Source: Liolophura sinensis
Taxonomy: Eukaryota > Mollusca > Polyplacophora > Chitonida > Chitonidae
Length of the DNA: 64,000 bases
Direction: 5' to 3'
Assembly (NCBI RefSeq): GCF_032854445.1
Contig: NC_088305.1
Span: 32,391,645 to 32,455,644 of the forward strand
This document shows, piece by piece, positions 11,586-23,375 of the stretch. The position numbers and the translations under genes are program-made. Under the pieces are notes generated by a model. The model was not told the origin of the DNA. It saw only the letters and a program-made list of their open reading frames with translations, and ran no database searches. Positions within the stretch are counted from its first letter, which is position 1; every line of letters starts with the position of its first letter.

Positions 11586-13008
11586 TATTTAAAAATCTGA
11601 GATTAAAATGGATTCAAGCAAGGAGAAGCAGTCATCAGCTTGCATTCGTGCTGGAAAAATGCAAGGAATGTTCTATGCCTTTGAAAGAGTTCAGAGAATA
11701 AATCGCCTTTTCTTTGTTTGTAAAGTGCCATCAGTGTTTCCCAGAGACAACAATGTTGTACTATTTTTGTCCTTTGATAGCGTTTGTCAAAGACAATATC
11801 GCTTTATTCAAGATACAACTTTCAGTGGAATCTTTGCTTAAACGCATTTTCCCGAAAGAAATCGAAGGTATGGATTAGTGAGAGGACAGTGCAGTATGAG
11901 TAAACAGGCCTATCAGGGTCCAGTACACCTTCCAACAACGGACTGTTAATATGTAAACACACTTTATTTACCCACATCTGTAAAACCTGAATCGTGCTTC
12001 ACAATGCACAATGAGTATTCAAAGATACAAAACGGCTTATTTCTCTTAAAGAGCATACATCTCATAAAATAAAACAGCAAAGTGGTTTTCACTGTTGAAA
12101 ATAAATAACTGAATGATTAAACAGTTTATGCATCATCTATAATTGGAATGAGGATCAATGGGCCGGATGGCTGAGACTGGCCTCTAGAATGGCCATACCA
12201 GAACATTTTCGGGTTACCATACCGCCTTTCAAGATTGTTCGCTCATTAACTCGGAGTTTTTGTTGCAGAAACTGCATATTTCAAGCATTTCCAAGGCACT
12301 GAATCGTTCTACTGGCGAGATTCGAAGCTGATATCTGTGAAATAAAAACCTTGACCACCTTTATCAGTGCAGATATTTCAATCTCCGGATCATAAATTTT
12401 CTTAACCAGTCGATGAAGAGGCGATTGGCTGAATCTCGCTCCAGAGACGTCCGGTAAGAACAGAATCCTGGTCAATAATGCACGCATCGGCTTTATTCCT
12501 TTCCCGACCGGAAGATTTGCGCGAAACCATAAAACTAACACCTAGAGTGCAATCACTGCAACGTGCTTAGTCTCTTGGTGACTATAGCGCTCGGAAAAGC
12601 CACAACATTTCGAGATAACCTTGACCCCTGTGACCTGTCATTAAGGTTGGTGGTCACGTGACCGAACCGATCCTTTTCAGTGAAGTGATTCCAAAGTGAA
12701 TCGTGTATCAGAAGCCGCTGGAGTGGCCTTACGTTGTGTACCCTGCCAGTGAGGCTTTAGTCGATTGGAATTCAAATCCGGCCCAAACCCTTGATTTCTC
12801 TCCTCTTTAATTACTTTTGCTCTTTCGCGCGCAGGATGACGTTCTTCGATTTTCAATATTCTCAGACAATTATGAATAGCCAGAAAAACTAGTTGCCCGA
12901 TAGCGTAGGGAAGGGTAATATGCAACATTGCAAAATTGATGAAGGCAAATATTTGAACTCCTATCTCCGGAGGGAGGAATGTCTACAGATGCTCACTTGT
13001 GCTAGATT
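11586..13008. other. Non-coding sequence with a faint tRNA-like patch
   Basis: No convincing gene. At 12700-12785 (+) a GAATTCAAATCC segment resembles a Pol III B box and sits about 60 nt downstream of CTGGAGTGGCC, so this may be a worn SINE head. Open frames at 11608-11841 (+), 12281-12541 (-) and 12677-12928 (-) have no recognisable family. Confidence 0.4.
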
Positions 13009-13335
13009 TCAAATAAATTGGTTGAAATTGGGAAAGAAGCTGACGTTGGCAGACTTGGGATTACCCCAGGTATGTTTCACCCGCGGCATATAACTAGAGG
13101 TTACTTTCACACTCTCTGTACATGAATATCTCTCATCTGGGTTATGTAACACAATGAGCAGCTTTGAGCTGATATCGAGCTCAGTAAATATGATGGTTCT
13201 TTTCCCGCTGTTGTTTATCAGGTCACCGAAATAATGGCCATTTTCCTGAAAGAGGATGTCAGTGGGAAAATGGGAGAGCTGTAAAGGGCGCGCAACACGG
13301 GACTGTTTGGTGAACACGCCCGGATTCACACCACG
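13009..13335 (-). CDS. Candidate exon, unrecognised
   Basis: Hypothetical. A minus-strand frame begins just after a plausible 3' splice site: a pyrimidine-rich CTCTCCCCTGTTTG, then GATCCTGAGAG. It stays open for about 108 codons to a TGA at 13009-13011. Codons look mixed and gene-like (many CTC, ATC, ACC, CAG and GGC). A possible donor, TGGG followed by GTAATC, starts at 13064 and would give a 271-nt internal exon (13335-13065). The product is a soluble-looking segment with two HxxP-type loops and no hydrophobic segment. I recognise no domain, and it carries no ATG of its own near the start, so it would have to be an internal or terminal exon. It could be chance. Confidence 0.22.
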   Translation of the reverse strand, partial: RGVNPGVFTKQSRVARPLQLSHFPTDILFQENGHYFGDLINNSGKRTIIFTELDISSKLLIVLHNPDERYSCTESVKVTSSYMPRVKHTWGNPKSANVSFFPNFNQFI

Positions 13336-13559
13336 CTCTCAGGATCACAGCAAACAGGGGAGAGATGCCTCGTCCATCTTTACTTATTGTCCCTGTTTTC
13401 TTCAGTCCGATTAGATTTTCTTAAATACACCACAAAAGCAGCAAAACCAAGGGTCATAAAAGATTATTAGTGAGGTAGACTGTAACTAGCTTCTAATACA
13501 AAATTTTACCTTTAGTTCATCTGTTGCTAACAGTATAATACAAGAGTAAAACAATATTT

Positions 13560-13690
13560 GTCAAATTGTCCCACACATTCAGTGAAATGTGGCCTCGTCA
13601 ATTTACCCCAATTAGGATTTTATTCAGGCTGTTCACGTAAATGCTTAAACAATAGCAAGTTACACGCCCCCTAGCACCATGGTTTAGGTG
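13560..13690 (-). repeat. Dispersed repeat R2, partial copy
   Basis: On the minus strand: CCATGGTGCTAGG, GCGTGTAACTTGCTA, TTAAGCATTTACGTGAACAG, then AAAATCCTAATTGGGGTA and CATTTCACTGAATG. Each block aligns in order with 29755-29850. Confidence 0.65.
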
Positions 13691-16600
13691 GCTCATACAA
13701 ACCTCCTCTTCCATGAATCTGGTAACGACGTTATCCTTTGTAGACCTTCAAACTCTTAATTAATTGTCCTATAACTACATTTATCCGACAAAAACGGTTT
13801 AGATTGAGCTTTCAAGGAATGCAGCATTTCACATTTTGCATGTTGGGGATTTACGTAATCTTAGTACAATATTTTAGTCATATCGTCATCTTCTTTCGTT
13901 GTAGCACGCCGATCGCTATATTTCTGAATGGTAATCCTGGATGTATAAAGTACACTATCTTCCTCAGTCAGAAAGTACCTGGCATGTATCTTACGTAGAT
14001 AGGTGGGGTCCATTTTCCACTGGCGTTCAAAACCCGGTTTCCGGCTGGATGTTGTGACTACGTGGCAATCAAAGTGCGGTACAGATTCTAGTTCTCGGCT
14101 CAGGAAATACAGTCTCCCATAAAGAGAGCGTGAACACACTCCATGTGCAGAGTAAACCACGTGACCCTTCATTATAACATGGGATCCCATAAACATGTTT
14201 CTTTTTTAATTTTTGGTTCCCAGGAAGATTGAAATCATTGAGTATTTTTAATTAACCGAGTTATGTTTGAATCAGGCACCGTGATCTGGACAAAATAACA
14301 AAACAACTTCGAGCGATTTGACTGGCAGCCCAGTCCAACGAACTCAACCAGCAAAAAAAAAAAGACAGCGGATTTTTCTGGTCGCAGATGTCGGCGTATG
14401 AGAATTCTCCAGTTGCATATCTCATCTGATCAGATCTGATGCCACACATATCCCATCTCTCATCCTTTTTTATATTAATTCCGAAACAGTATAGCCTTGA
14501 AATCAGCATAATAGCAGGAGTTAGTTATCGCCGAGCGGCGCAGTTGAATGATCCCAGCGGTACCCCGGATAAAGGCTGGAGCATCGTGGTTCGTGCGGCA
14601 TCGCATATCAACACCAAACGCTCTTTTATCGTCGTCGTATTTATTAAGACGTATAAATAATTTTGACAGGAGGTCTGAAGGTGAGGGAGACGGTAAACCT
14701 GTCTGTCGACGTGTGCATGGGAGATGCTGAGGGGATAGTGTACATGGCGGGTTTGGGCGAAGCTCTCCGCTTCTTATGACTGTAATATTTACCCCAGTAG
14801 ACAGATGGTCTTAGCTGAGATGGATGTGTCAGAGACTCTTGAGCTTACGAACAGCTGGTCTGACAAGACACAGGGTCGGGATGTCATGCTTAAATCTCTT
14901 CAACACCTCCCCCCACCCACCACCCCACCAACCCCACCCCAACTCACCCTCTACCTACTTTCCATCAGCCGCAAAATATCACACTATATGTGCAGCTTCA
15001 CGATTCGGAGATCTGGCGATGTAAATAAATAAAAAAAATAGCGAGGCAGTTTGTCACGGTCTACAGCTTGGTTTTGTTGTGCCATATTAAACAGAGAGTT
15101 ATCTAGTTCATCAACAAACTTAACATATACAGAGAAACGCATCCAAGGCCTAAAATAGTGACTAAACTGATCAACAAGGTTGGATATTTTAAGCGTTGAG
15201 CAAGACGTGCATTATAACAGCTTGAACGCCGCTTGCAATGCAAGTATGTTAAAATAGAAGAGAAACCACAACGCAAGTGTGCATGTAAATCATGATGTAT
15301 GCGTATGGATACCTGGATGCACGCAAAAAGAGCATTCACACCGAATCCTGATTTGTAACTGTTTGTATAGGATACTTCAAGGGTGAAATTCATTCGTACT
15401 GGGAAGTTTTGGCGGTGGTCGACGGAACCGAAACCAATCAGGTGACTTTCGTTATTTTTTTTTAATTTACGGGTGAAAATAGTAAAGGTATACACGAATG
15501 CTACCTGATGGTGATGTCTGTTATATGAATTTGATGAATGTTGCTAAGTGACGATAGCAATCTGAAATGATGTTTACAAAACTGATTATCCTTATCTCTC
15601 AAGTTACAAGTTTGTGGGTTTTTTGCAGTTTCTTCGCGTTCCTAAAAGATGAAAACTGACATAAATGATTCCAGCATATACTTTGCTACGACATTTCGTG
15701 TGAAATAAACTTACATCTGGTCACTGTCAATTTGCCATGGGCTAAGAAATGGCTCACAGAACTTCTGGCGCTGTAGAAGTTGACGATAACTTTCCTCACA
15801 CAAAATAATGATCCAAACGCGTTAATAACAAGCAATTACGAGTTTCCCCACACGTTCTGAACTAAAACATGTAGAAAATAAAAAAAAATAAATAACATAC
15901 AGTAGGTCTGTAGGGCTGGTCAAATCTGAGCCGAAATGTGATTACAAAGAATTACATGTGTTTAAATTGCAATAAAACGGTCCAAAACAACAACAAATGT
16001 AAAATGACTGTTGTCCGTACTCTCCAGTAGGCGCTTTATGGAGGCCGGTATGTGTGAAAAGGTAGTAAATATACGCTCGCCTGGAGGAATACGACATGTT
16101 GTTGTTGGCAAATGTGCTGTTTCACGCTGCGTAGTTAGATATATGTGAACTCTAGGTGTCATTTCCAACTTTCCAGTACAGACACCTCCGCTCGTTAACA
16201 CAATCTCATTTCATAAACAGCTAGAAGTCTGACAGTGTCAGAAGCTTGTGGCTTGTCACATGAACACGTCAAGCACGATGCCACGTTCTGATAACGATCT
16301 GACAGCGCTACACACCGCCACTGTTTTCTATCGGGTTCGCCACAAAGTTTTATCACCGAGAATTAATGTAACTGAAGCATGCATGCCGGGATAAGAGAAA
16401 CGCAAGGGGACTTCAAGGCTTTATTTTACATATCAAGCTCAGGGCATCTTTCTTGGGTGGTTTCCATTCGTTAATACGTCTCACTCGGCCTTTATGAAGC
16501 GTGGTTTATTGGCGCCACCGGTGAAAAACACGCATAGCACACGGCGGGGATCATCGCGAAATTATTAATCAAATTCTCCAAACCATCGTCGCCGTGAACG

Positions 16601-18384
16601 GGCTAAAGTATCTCTCAGAATACACCGGGTCATGTACAATGTCACCGCACAATTTGCTAACAGCTCATAAAGTTATTTTTGTATTTACAAAGGCACAGAT
16701 TTTCAATGATCCGTCAATGATTGCTAACACATGTAATATAGTTATGTCAATGCACAGAGAAACTTACAAAGACGAGGAAATTCCGACAGCACATCTTTAT
16801 TTGTACTGGTACTTTTGCCAACTTTCAACCCCCTGTACATGATGAGAATGATGGTAGATGGACAGTCGCGAGTTGCTATCATCTGTTTGCTTGTACCTGA
16901 ATCGATTCCCCTGAATATTCAATGTATTAACATTCTTACAGGTTTGCTCATTTAAATAACGCTTTTCCTTATTTATTTACTTATCCAGCAGCATTCGTGC
17001 ACGACTTGTCATTGGTCAGAAAGAAAGTACATGTAGACAATATGTAAAAAAACAGCCTCCAAAGAACTATAACATGCAGATTGTAATAACATACCGAATA
17101 GCCACACAGAACTATCACCACTTATCAGCGACTTCATATGTAATAAAACTTCGGCGATACATTCGACATGTCTTGAAACGTTCATGGTGATAATTTTGCG
17201 AGGGCTCCCGTGCGATTTTAAAGACGCCAGCCCCGAATTTGATCTCAGCTAATGAGAAATGACACGCTGACTCTGCATCTGCATGCTGTGCACAGTGTAA
17301 ACAAGATAGCAGCCGTAACGTGGTCGATTCGAGTTAAATGAGTCAGTGCACTGCTATGTCCCGCTTCATCGTAAACACAGCGGTCTCAGGTTACACATTC
17401 ATTATCATCCGCCTTCAGCGCTCCTTGTGCGTTTTTAACTTATTTTATGATACAGCCTGGAAATCTGAATTCGTCTTTTATCACGTTATGGTTGTCTTGA
17501 AATTATCCTGAGCAGACAGACTGATACAAATCATTTATTTCCTTGTGGCAGGATATACACATAGAGCCAATGCCACATTTATCAGCACAAAACAGAAGCG
17601 TTTTAAACAGTTTTACCTCTTGTGACATATCATGATGAATCAAGCTCAGATTTCTGTCATATAAGATTACAAAGAAATCACCATCTTAACAGTCATTCCA
17701 TAAATTCACAAGGTTTAAGCATGTACGCGAAAATAAATTCATAAGTGGCAAAATATAATTTACCTTTTTACTAATTTCCTGAGAAAATGGGTATATTTAT
17801 CAAAGCCTCTTTGAATAAGACTAAAATTTGAACGGTACAAGTTACGTTATAAACGCCTATTTGTTACACCAAATGTGTAATTATCTGAACTTCTGGGACC
17901 GAAGGTTCAGCCTTATAACACAGCATTTGTTGACAAAATCTTATAGTCAGTCCCAGATATCATATCATATCATTTATTTATTTATTATTTTATTCCTGAT
18001 TAAAGAACCTATAACGGATGATTCTATTTTGTAACTTGTGTACAGCTTGCATTATCATGGTAGTTTTGCATGCAGTAGGATTAAATCAATGATTTGAGCA
18101 CGAATTAAGTGAAAAACTTGCGTTTTTTGTACTTTTCTGCGATGATAATGTAATGCTATCATGAGTAATAAATATTCAGTTTTAATGTAGATTGATTTCA
18201 GAACTGACACTGAGGAACATACATTTGACTAATCATATCGCAACCTGGCTGTCGAACATCCGTCGAACGTGAGAGTTTAGACTGCACGTGCGTTAATTAA
18301 CTTCCATAGTTTGTGTCCAGTTTGGACAACTAAAATAATTTAATGGGGGAGTTTAGAATTTGAACTCTCGCTATAGGTTACAAA
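13691..18384. other. Long stretch without genes
   Basis: About 4.7 kb of A+T-rich, apparently single-copy sequence. Features of note are a poly-A run near 14347-14361, a C-rich tract at 14907-14945 and ATTT-rich sequence at 17960-17990. The 130-codon minus-strand frame at 15103-15495 is A+T-rich and unrecognised, and I do not call it a gene. Confidence 0.5.
14907..14945 (-). other. C-rich tract, possible G-quadruplex on the minus strand
   Basis: CCTCCCCCCACCCACCACC continues as CCACCAACCCCACCCC. There are at least five C runs of three to six separated by one to four bases, so the minus strand meets the simple G-quadruplex pattern. Confidence 0.6.
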
Positions 18385-18425
18385 TTTCTTACTGTACCAT
18401 GTGACCTGTTCAAAATGTTAGGCAC
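18385..18425 (+). repeat. R4 terminal-repeat fragment
   Basis: TTTCTTACTGTACCATGTGACC followed by TGTTCAAAATGTTAGGCA matches the inverted ends of the element at 61391-61535. Only one end is recognisable here. Confidence 0.55.
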
Positions 18426-18721
18426 CTTTTTTTATTACATTTATTACATCATGGAGAAAAGTTACAGTATCTAGAGAAAGTTGAGTTGAACGTTACTGAT
18501 TTTACTGAACTTTTGATGATGATTTAAGAAGTTAGTGACATGTGAACCTCTGTCATGTGAACCTCTGGAGCGCCGGGACACAGATGACCAAAAGTTGGGA
18601 AATATTTTTGACATGACACATCATACAACAGTGCAGTTTTTTAAAATTATCGACTAAAGATTTCGATTTCCAACCTCCCTTATTATTGGGTAGAAACAGG
18701 AAAAAAATTATGGAGAGTGAG

Positions 18722-18809
18722 ATATTCTGAAGGTGACATATTCTAAAGGTTACAGATTCTGAAGGTTACATATTCTAAACGTGACATATTCTGGAGGTGA
18801 CATATTCTG
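18722..18809. repeat. Tandem repeat, 16-bp period, 5.5 copies
   Basis: Unit ATATTCTGAAGGTGAC with one to three changes per copy. Confidence 0.92.
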
Positions 18810-19004
18810 TGAATACGTCTGTTATTAAGGACGACATACAGACAGTTCAGTTCCATGTCTTTGTGACGGAGTTCCAAAAGTTCCCTACACTCATAAATGC
18901 AGGGCGTCTGCGTGAATGCTTAAAATGAGAATTTACGACCATAATTCTCTGGCATAATCTTTGGTCATACTCAGTTTATCCACGCATATGGTGATGGCTT
19001 GGTT

Positions 19005-19080
19005 ATGTATGAAGGAAATCGGGGAATGCGAAGTAAACCACCGATAGGCAGCAATCGGCCAAACCTCGCCACTTGACTAG
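19005..19080 (+). mobile_element. SINE-C fragment
   Basis: GGAAATCGGGGAATGCGAAGTAAACCACCG matches the internal block seen on the minus strand of 31850-32200 and, in part, at 48640-48856. Neither the tRNA-like head nor the tail is visible. Confidence 0.5.
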
Positions 19081-19228
19081 AGGAGGACGCTTTAAATTAC
19101 AAAGCCAGCTAGCTATACAGACATGTCGTTTCAAATTATGATATAGGTATGAATGGATATTAATTCCAACCATGAATTAACTAAGTTAAAACCAGCGAAA
19201 ATATACTAGTTGCAATTAGCCTTAACCG

Positions 19229-19320
19229 ACACCGGCCTTCTAACTGCGACAACACCGGTTTTCTAACTGCGACAACACCGGTCTTCTAACAGCGACAACA
19301 CCGGTCTTCTAGCTGCGACA
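19229..19320. repeat. Tandem repeat, 23-bp period, 4 copies
   Basis: Four in-register units of ACACCGGTCTTCTAACTGCGACA differing at one to three positions. Confidence 0.95.
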
Positions 19321-19837
19321 ATAAGCCAGGTACTTGTAGGAAAGCTCTCTTGTCCTGTCATATGGAGTGAGATCTTGGTAGTTAAGGTCACATGATGCTT
19401 TGGTACAGGCTTTCAAAACTAGAAAATTCAGATTTTCAAATATAGTGATCGTCGTTTGGGAAAATATTGAATAAAAATATATACAAAGAATTTCGTGTTG
19501 TTTTGGGGGAAAACAATTCTGGACGCAGAGGCAGTATACTAATATCGTATATTATATAATTTCGAGCGACATGACATGCGATTTACCGTGAGCTGTATAG
19601 AATTCTCCCATGGTTCCCTGGGTTGGGGGAGTTCCCCACATCTAGCAGAAATACCTGCATATGTATACGGCTGAGACAGTGTCAAATTACTGCAAGCTGT
19701 TAATCAATCAGTCAACAAAATTCATGGATTCTGAAAAAGTCAGGCTTTTTCTGAATACATAAGGGAATTGTAAGCGAATATGAAGAGAGGATAAAAAGGG
19801 TTTGTTTTCCTTTTTTGGCCACGAAAAAATATCGGCA

Positions 19838-20075
19838 TAACGAATTTGCCCAGCGGAATGACATAAATAACATAGTAAACATCTTCATCAAACAACACGG
19901 GGTATTTTGTGTTTTTTTCTGCCTTGTGTCACACAGCCTTCGTTCTGCATAGCGCCATCGTCAGACAAGTTCAGCGACAGATTGATGGATGTGATACATA
20001 CAAACTCATTAAATATACATGTACAATATCAAGGGTGAATATGAAATAAAGGGTGAATAGAGAATCAAGAGTGAA
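19838..20075 (+). repeat. Segmental duplication, copy 1
   Basis: This block and 21443-21690 align along their length. Both carry CAG.GGAATG.CATAAATAA, AGTAAACA.CTTC, CTTCGTTC.GCATAGCG, CCATCG, GATACATACA and TACA..ATCAAGG.TGAATAT in the same order, ending in the 18-bp repeat. The two copies are offset by about 1.6 kb. Confidence 0.85.
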
Positions 20076-20990
20076 TATAGAATCAAGGGTGAATACGGTA
20101 CAGAGTCAAGGGTGAATATAGAATCAAGGGTAAATACAGGATCAAGGGCAAATGCAGGATCAAGGGTAAATGGAGAATCAAGAGTAAATAGAGAATCAAG
20201 AGTAAATAGAGAATCAAGGGTAAATGGGGAATCAAGAGTAAAAAGAGAATCAAGGGTAAATGGAGAATCAAGAGTAAATAGAGAATCAAGAGTAAACAGA
20301 GACTCAAGGGTAAATAGAGTATCAAGGGTAAATGGAGAATCAAGAGTAAATAGAGAATCAATAGAGAATCAAGAGTAAATAGAGAATCAAGAGTAGATAG
20401 AGAATCAAGAGTAAATAGAGAATCAAGAGTAAACAGAGACTCAAGGGTAAATAGAGTATCAAGGGTAAATGGAGAATCAAGAGTAAATAGAGAATCAATA
20501 GAGAATCACGAGTAAATGGAGAACCACGAGTAAATAGAGAATCAAGAGTAAATAGAGAATCAAGGGTAAATGGAAAATCAAGAGTAAATGGAGAATCAAG
20601 AGTAAATAGAGTATCAAGGGTAAATAGACAATCAAGAGTAAAAAGAGAATCAAGGGTAAATGGAGAATCAAGAGTAAATAGAGAATCAAGAGTAAATAGA
20701 GAATCAAGGGTAAATGGAGAATCAAGAGTAAATAGAGAATCAAGAGTAAATAGAGAATCAAGGGTAAATGGAGAATCAAGAGTAAATAGAGAATTAAGAG
20801 TAAATAGAGTATCAAGGGTAAATGGAGAATCAAGAGTAAATAGAGAAAGGTAAATGCAGTATCAAGGGTGAATACAGTATGAAGTGTACAAGATTAAATA
20901 TAGAAACAAGGGTGAATGTAGAAACAAGATTAAATACAGAATTAAGGGTAAATTCAGTATCTTGGGTGAATACAGAATCAACGGTAAATA
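20037..20990. repeat. Tandem array, 18-bp period, about 50 copies
   Basis: Units are AGAGTAAATAGAGAATCA and AGGGTAAATGGAGAATCA, with more diverged GGGTGAATACAG forms at both edges. Sub-structure is clear. An A-A-B pattern of 54 bp occupies 20640-20790, and a 137-bp segment (seven units plus an 11-bp partial unit) is repeated with offset 137 from about 20270. Open frames on both strands encode SRVNRE-like and LLLILYLPLILHL-like repeats, which follow from the period being a multiple of three. Confidence 0.96.
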
Positions 20991-21442
20991 CTGTTCATTG
21001 TTTTAGCTCTTATCACTAGCCTGTGGGTACTTGTGTTTGCCCACTTGAGAAACGACAAAACGAAACCATGTGTAATCCTCTTTGCAGAAAAAGTTCAAGA
21101 TTAATTATGCTTTGCGTCCAATTCTTGGAAATTATTATATATTCCTACGCACGCCCAGTGAACGACTCGTGATCAGACGGAATTAATAATACAGTCAGCC
21201 GGTCGTTGACCATATCGAAGCGTTCAAAACAACCTCCATCAGACGAATGAAACGGGCATCGTTGTGACAGCACTAATGTTTAACCATAGAGAAAAAACTG
21301 CTGCATAATGTAAAAAGCATATCCAAGCAAATAGAGGAAACACAGGAGACCTGTTAAACATACTTACGTCAAAGCTTGAAAGAAAACTTAACAATTACAA
21401 AATTTAACTGATTTGTAGAAACTAAAAAGAATTTCGTTATGA
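20991..21442. other. Spacer between the duplicated blocks
   Basis: Unique A+T-rich sequence between the 18-bp array and the second duplicated block. No gene seen. Confidence 0.5.
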
Positions 21443-21690
21443 GATCGACGAGTTCGCACAGTGGAATGGCATAAATAAGTACAGTAAACACCTTCGATAA
21501 ACAGCAGGGGAGCTTTAATGTTTATAATTATTTTTATTTACTGTATTCCACACAATCTTCGTTCCGCATAGCGCCATCGACACACCAGTTCAGACATGGG
21601 TTGATGAATGCGATACATACATATACAATAAATATATATGTACAACATCAAGGATGAATATAAAATGAAGGCTGAATATGAAATTAAGTG
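21443..21690 (+). repeat. Segmental duplication, copy 2
   Basis: Partner of 19838-20075; see that entry. This copy leads into only a short run of 18-bp-like units, not an array of nearly 1 kb. Confidence 0.85.
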
Positions 21691-21862
21691 TGAATATAGA
21701 ATCAAGGGTGAATACAGAATCATGGGTGAATACAAGATCTAGGGTAATGGTTGGCGTGCTAATTACCAGACGTACATCTACAGATCCATAATCTTAGTTG
21801 CAGAACCAATGTGAATACAGAATTAAGGTGAATACAGAATCAAGGGTGAATACAGAATCTCG
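21645..21862. repeat. Short, diverged 18-bp repeat cluster
   Basis: Units of AAGGGTGAATACAGAATC at about 21645-21745 and again at 21808-21862, separated by unrelated sequence. They match the edge units of the large array at 20037-20990. Confidence 0.85.
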
Positions 21863-21916
21863 CACATATGCAGGGTCCATTTTCACAGAGAGCGTGCTGC
21901 ATGCCTCTCGTGGATT

Positions 21917-22046
21917 TTACTGTAATCGCAATGGTCCGATACGTCTGGTTAGAAGTGGTTTACCGTAATCGCAATGGTCGGATGCGTCTGGTTAGACTTG
22001 GTTCACCATACTCGCAATGGTCGGATGCGTTTGGTTAGACCTGGCT
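21917..22046. repeat. Tandem repeat, 43-bp period, 3 copies
   Basis: TCGCAATGGTC.GATGCGT.TGGTTAGA recurs at 21926, 21969 and 22012. Confidence 0.93.
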
Positions 22047-23287
22047 ATTATGACATTCGGTCGTTATATTAAAGTACCTTGAAATACTCATTTTTAATAT
22101 AATTCATTTATCCAAATGTGAAGTTTTTTTTGTTCAGTATGTGTGTAAACTTTCTGCAAATCCTTCCGAGAACATCTATGGGTATGGGTATGGGTAGATG
22201 TCCACATGATGGAGCTCAGACCACTTAGTTATAGTTGTCATCAGCTTCTAATTGATTTGTAAAGCCGCGTCTTCTTAACACATATAACAAAACATATTCA
22301 TTTCGACTTCCCTGCAAATATACCAGTGCTGTACAGTGAGCATACCATGTGATACAGAACAAATTAGCCGATGTTAGGTCACAAGTCGTTAAGTATGAGA
22401 GTTTAAAACATAAACCCCGATATCAAGAGCATGAATACCGGTACTCTTCTCATTAAAAACAACAAGAACGCTTCCCTGCTGCTCGTCCCGGTTCATTTTA
22501 TCATAGGACAAATCCTGCTTTCTTCGTTTGGCCGACGTATCAGCCCCAAGATACATACATATACGATCCATTGGGTTTCTACCGGAGCTCCTTTAGGGTC
22601 AATCGTTAAGGTCACTCGATCACGTACAAGCATCATGTGATTCAGAGCCAGCTACTGAGTGTCGCCGTACTGGGGCCACTTCGCATAAATCTCACTTATT
22701 TTCCTTCGCTGATATATCATTCACTCTGTATCACCTGCTATTCTAAAGATAATTAGCATTAACAGTATCGTTAATTTTCATTGGCGAGATAAAAAATAAA
22801 TGTTACCCCATTTTTGTGCCAATGCTGATAACTGCGTGCGGTAACTGTCATAGACTTGTCTATATGAGTTCTCGCGGGAACGCGATTGGCCCCCGCAAAA
22901 AATGTCGTATTTAATTAATCCAGATCGCGTGCACTGTTTAGCGTGTAAGCTAGTTCGCTACATATACCACTCGTGGAGTTGGAGATCGTTCAGGGTGCAC
23001 TAATATACCCGACCATATCCAAGATATAATTTCCATCTGGCTTTACTAGACAAATATTTCTATTCAAACGTAGCTCTGTTTATATATAAATATAACTCTG
23101 ATTACAATTATAAAAATGCCCGAGGGTGGATGCAGAAACTTGTTACACCAGTGTTGTACAAAGGACAACACTGTTACATAGAGGCCACGTGACACAGGGA
23201 GAAATAGGGCCTGTGGACTGATGTATTCAGTGGAGGTACGACGATGTTTGGGAGTAAACACGGTTCCATAAAGCTAGTTTCCACAAA
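22047..23287. other. Non-coding sequence, no gene seen
   Basis: Apparently unique. It contains a short GGGTAT triplication near 22182-22199. Open frames are short and overlap on both strands. Confidence 0.5.
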
Positions 23288-23301
23288 GGAATCCACAACA
23301 A

Positions 23302-23361
23302 TGAATGAATGAATGATTATGGCTTAACGCCACATCGGCAATATTTCAGCCATATCGTGGC
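23302..23361 (-). mobile_element. Severely 5'-truncated SINE with 14-bp target duplication
   Basis: Sixty base pairs are flanked by perfect direct repeats GGAATCCACAACAA (23288-23301 and 23362-23375). The insert has a (TGAA)n edge at the 3' side of the minus strand, then GATTATGGCTTAACGCCAC and CAATATTTCAGCCATAT. That resembles the 3' end of SINE-B (25585-25891: GGGATTTAACGTCGTAC, ATTTTTCAGTCATATGACG). The tRNA-like head is absent. Confidence 0.82.
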
Positions 23362-23375
23362 GGAATCCACAACAA

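Noticed and set aside
12677-12928. 83-codon minus-strand ORF with a charged segment
   Set aside because: The opposite strand carries a tRNA-like B-box segment, so a SINE relic explains it better.
15103-15495. 130-codon minus-strand open frame
   Set aside because: Long for its region, but A+T-rich codon use, no recognisable family, no promoter or splice context. It looks like a chance frame.
20083-20833. Leu-rich and SRVN-repeat ORFs on both strands
   Set aside because: Products of an 18-bp tandem repeat that is open in more than one frame.
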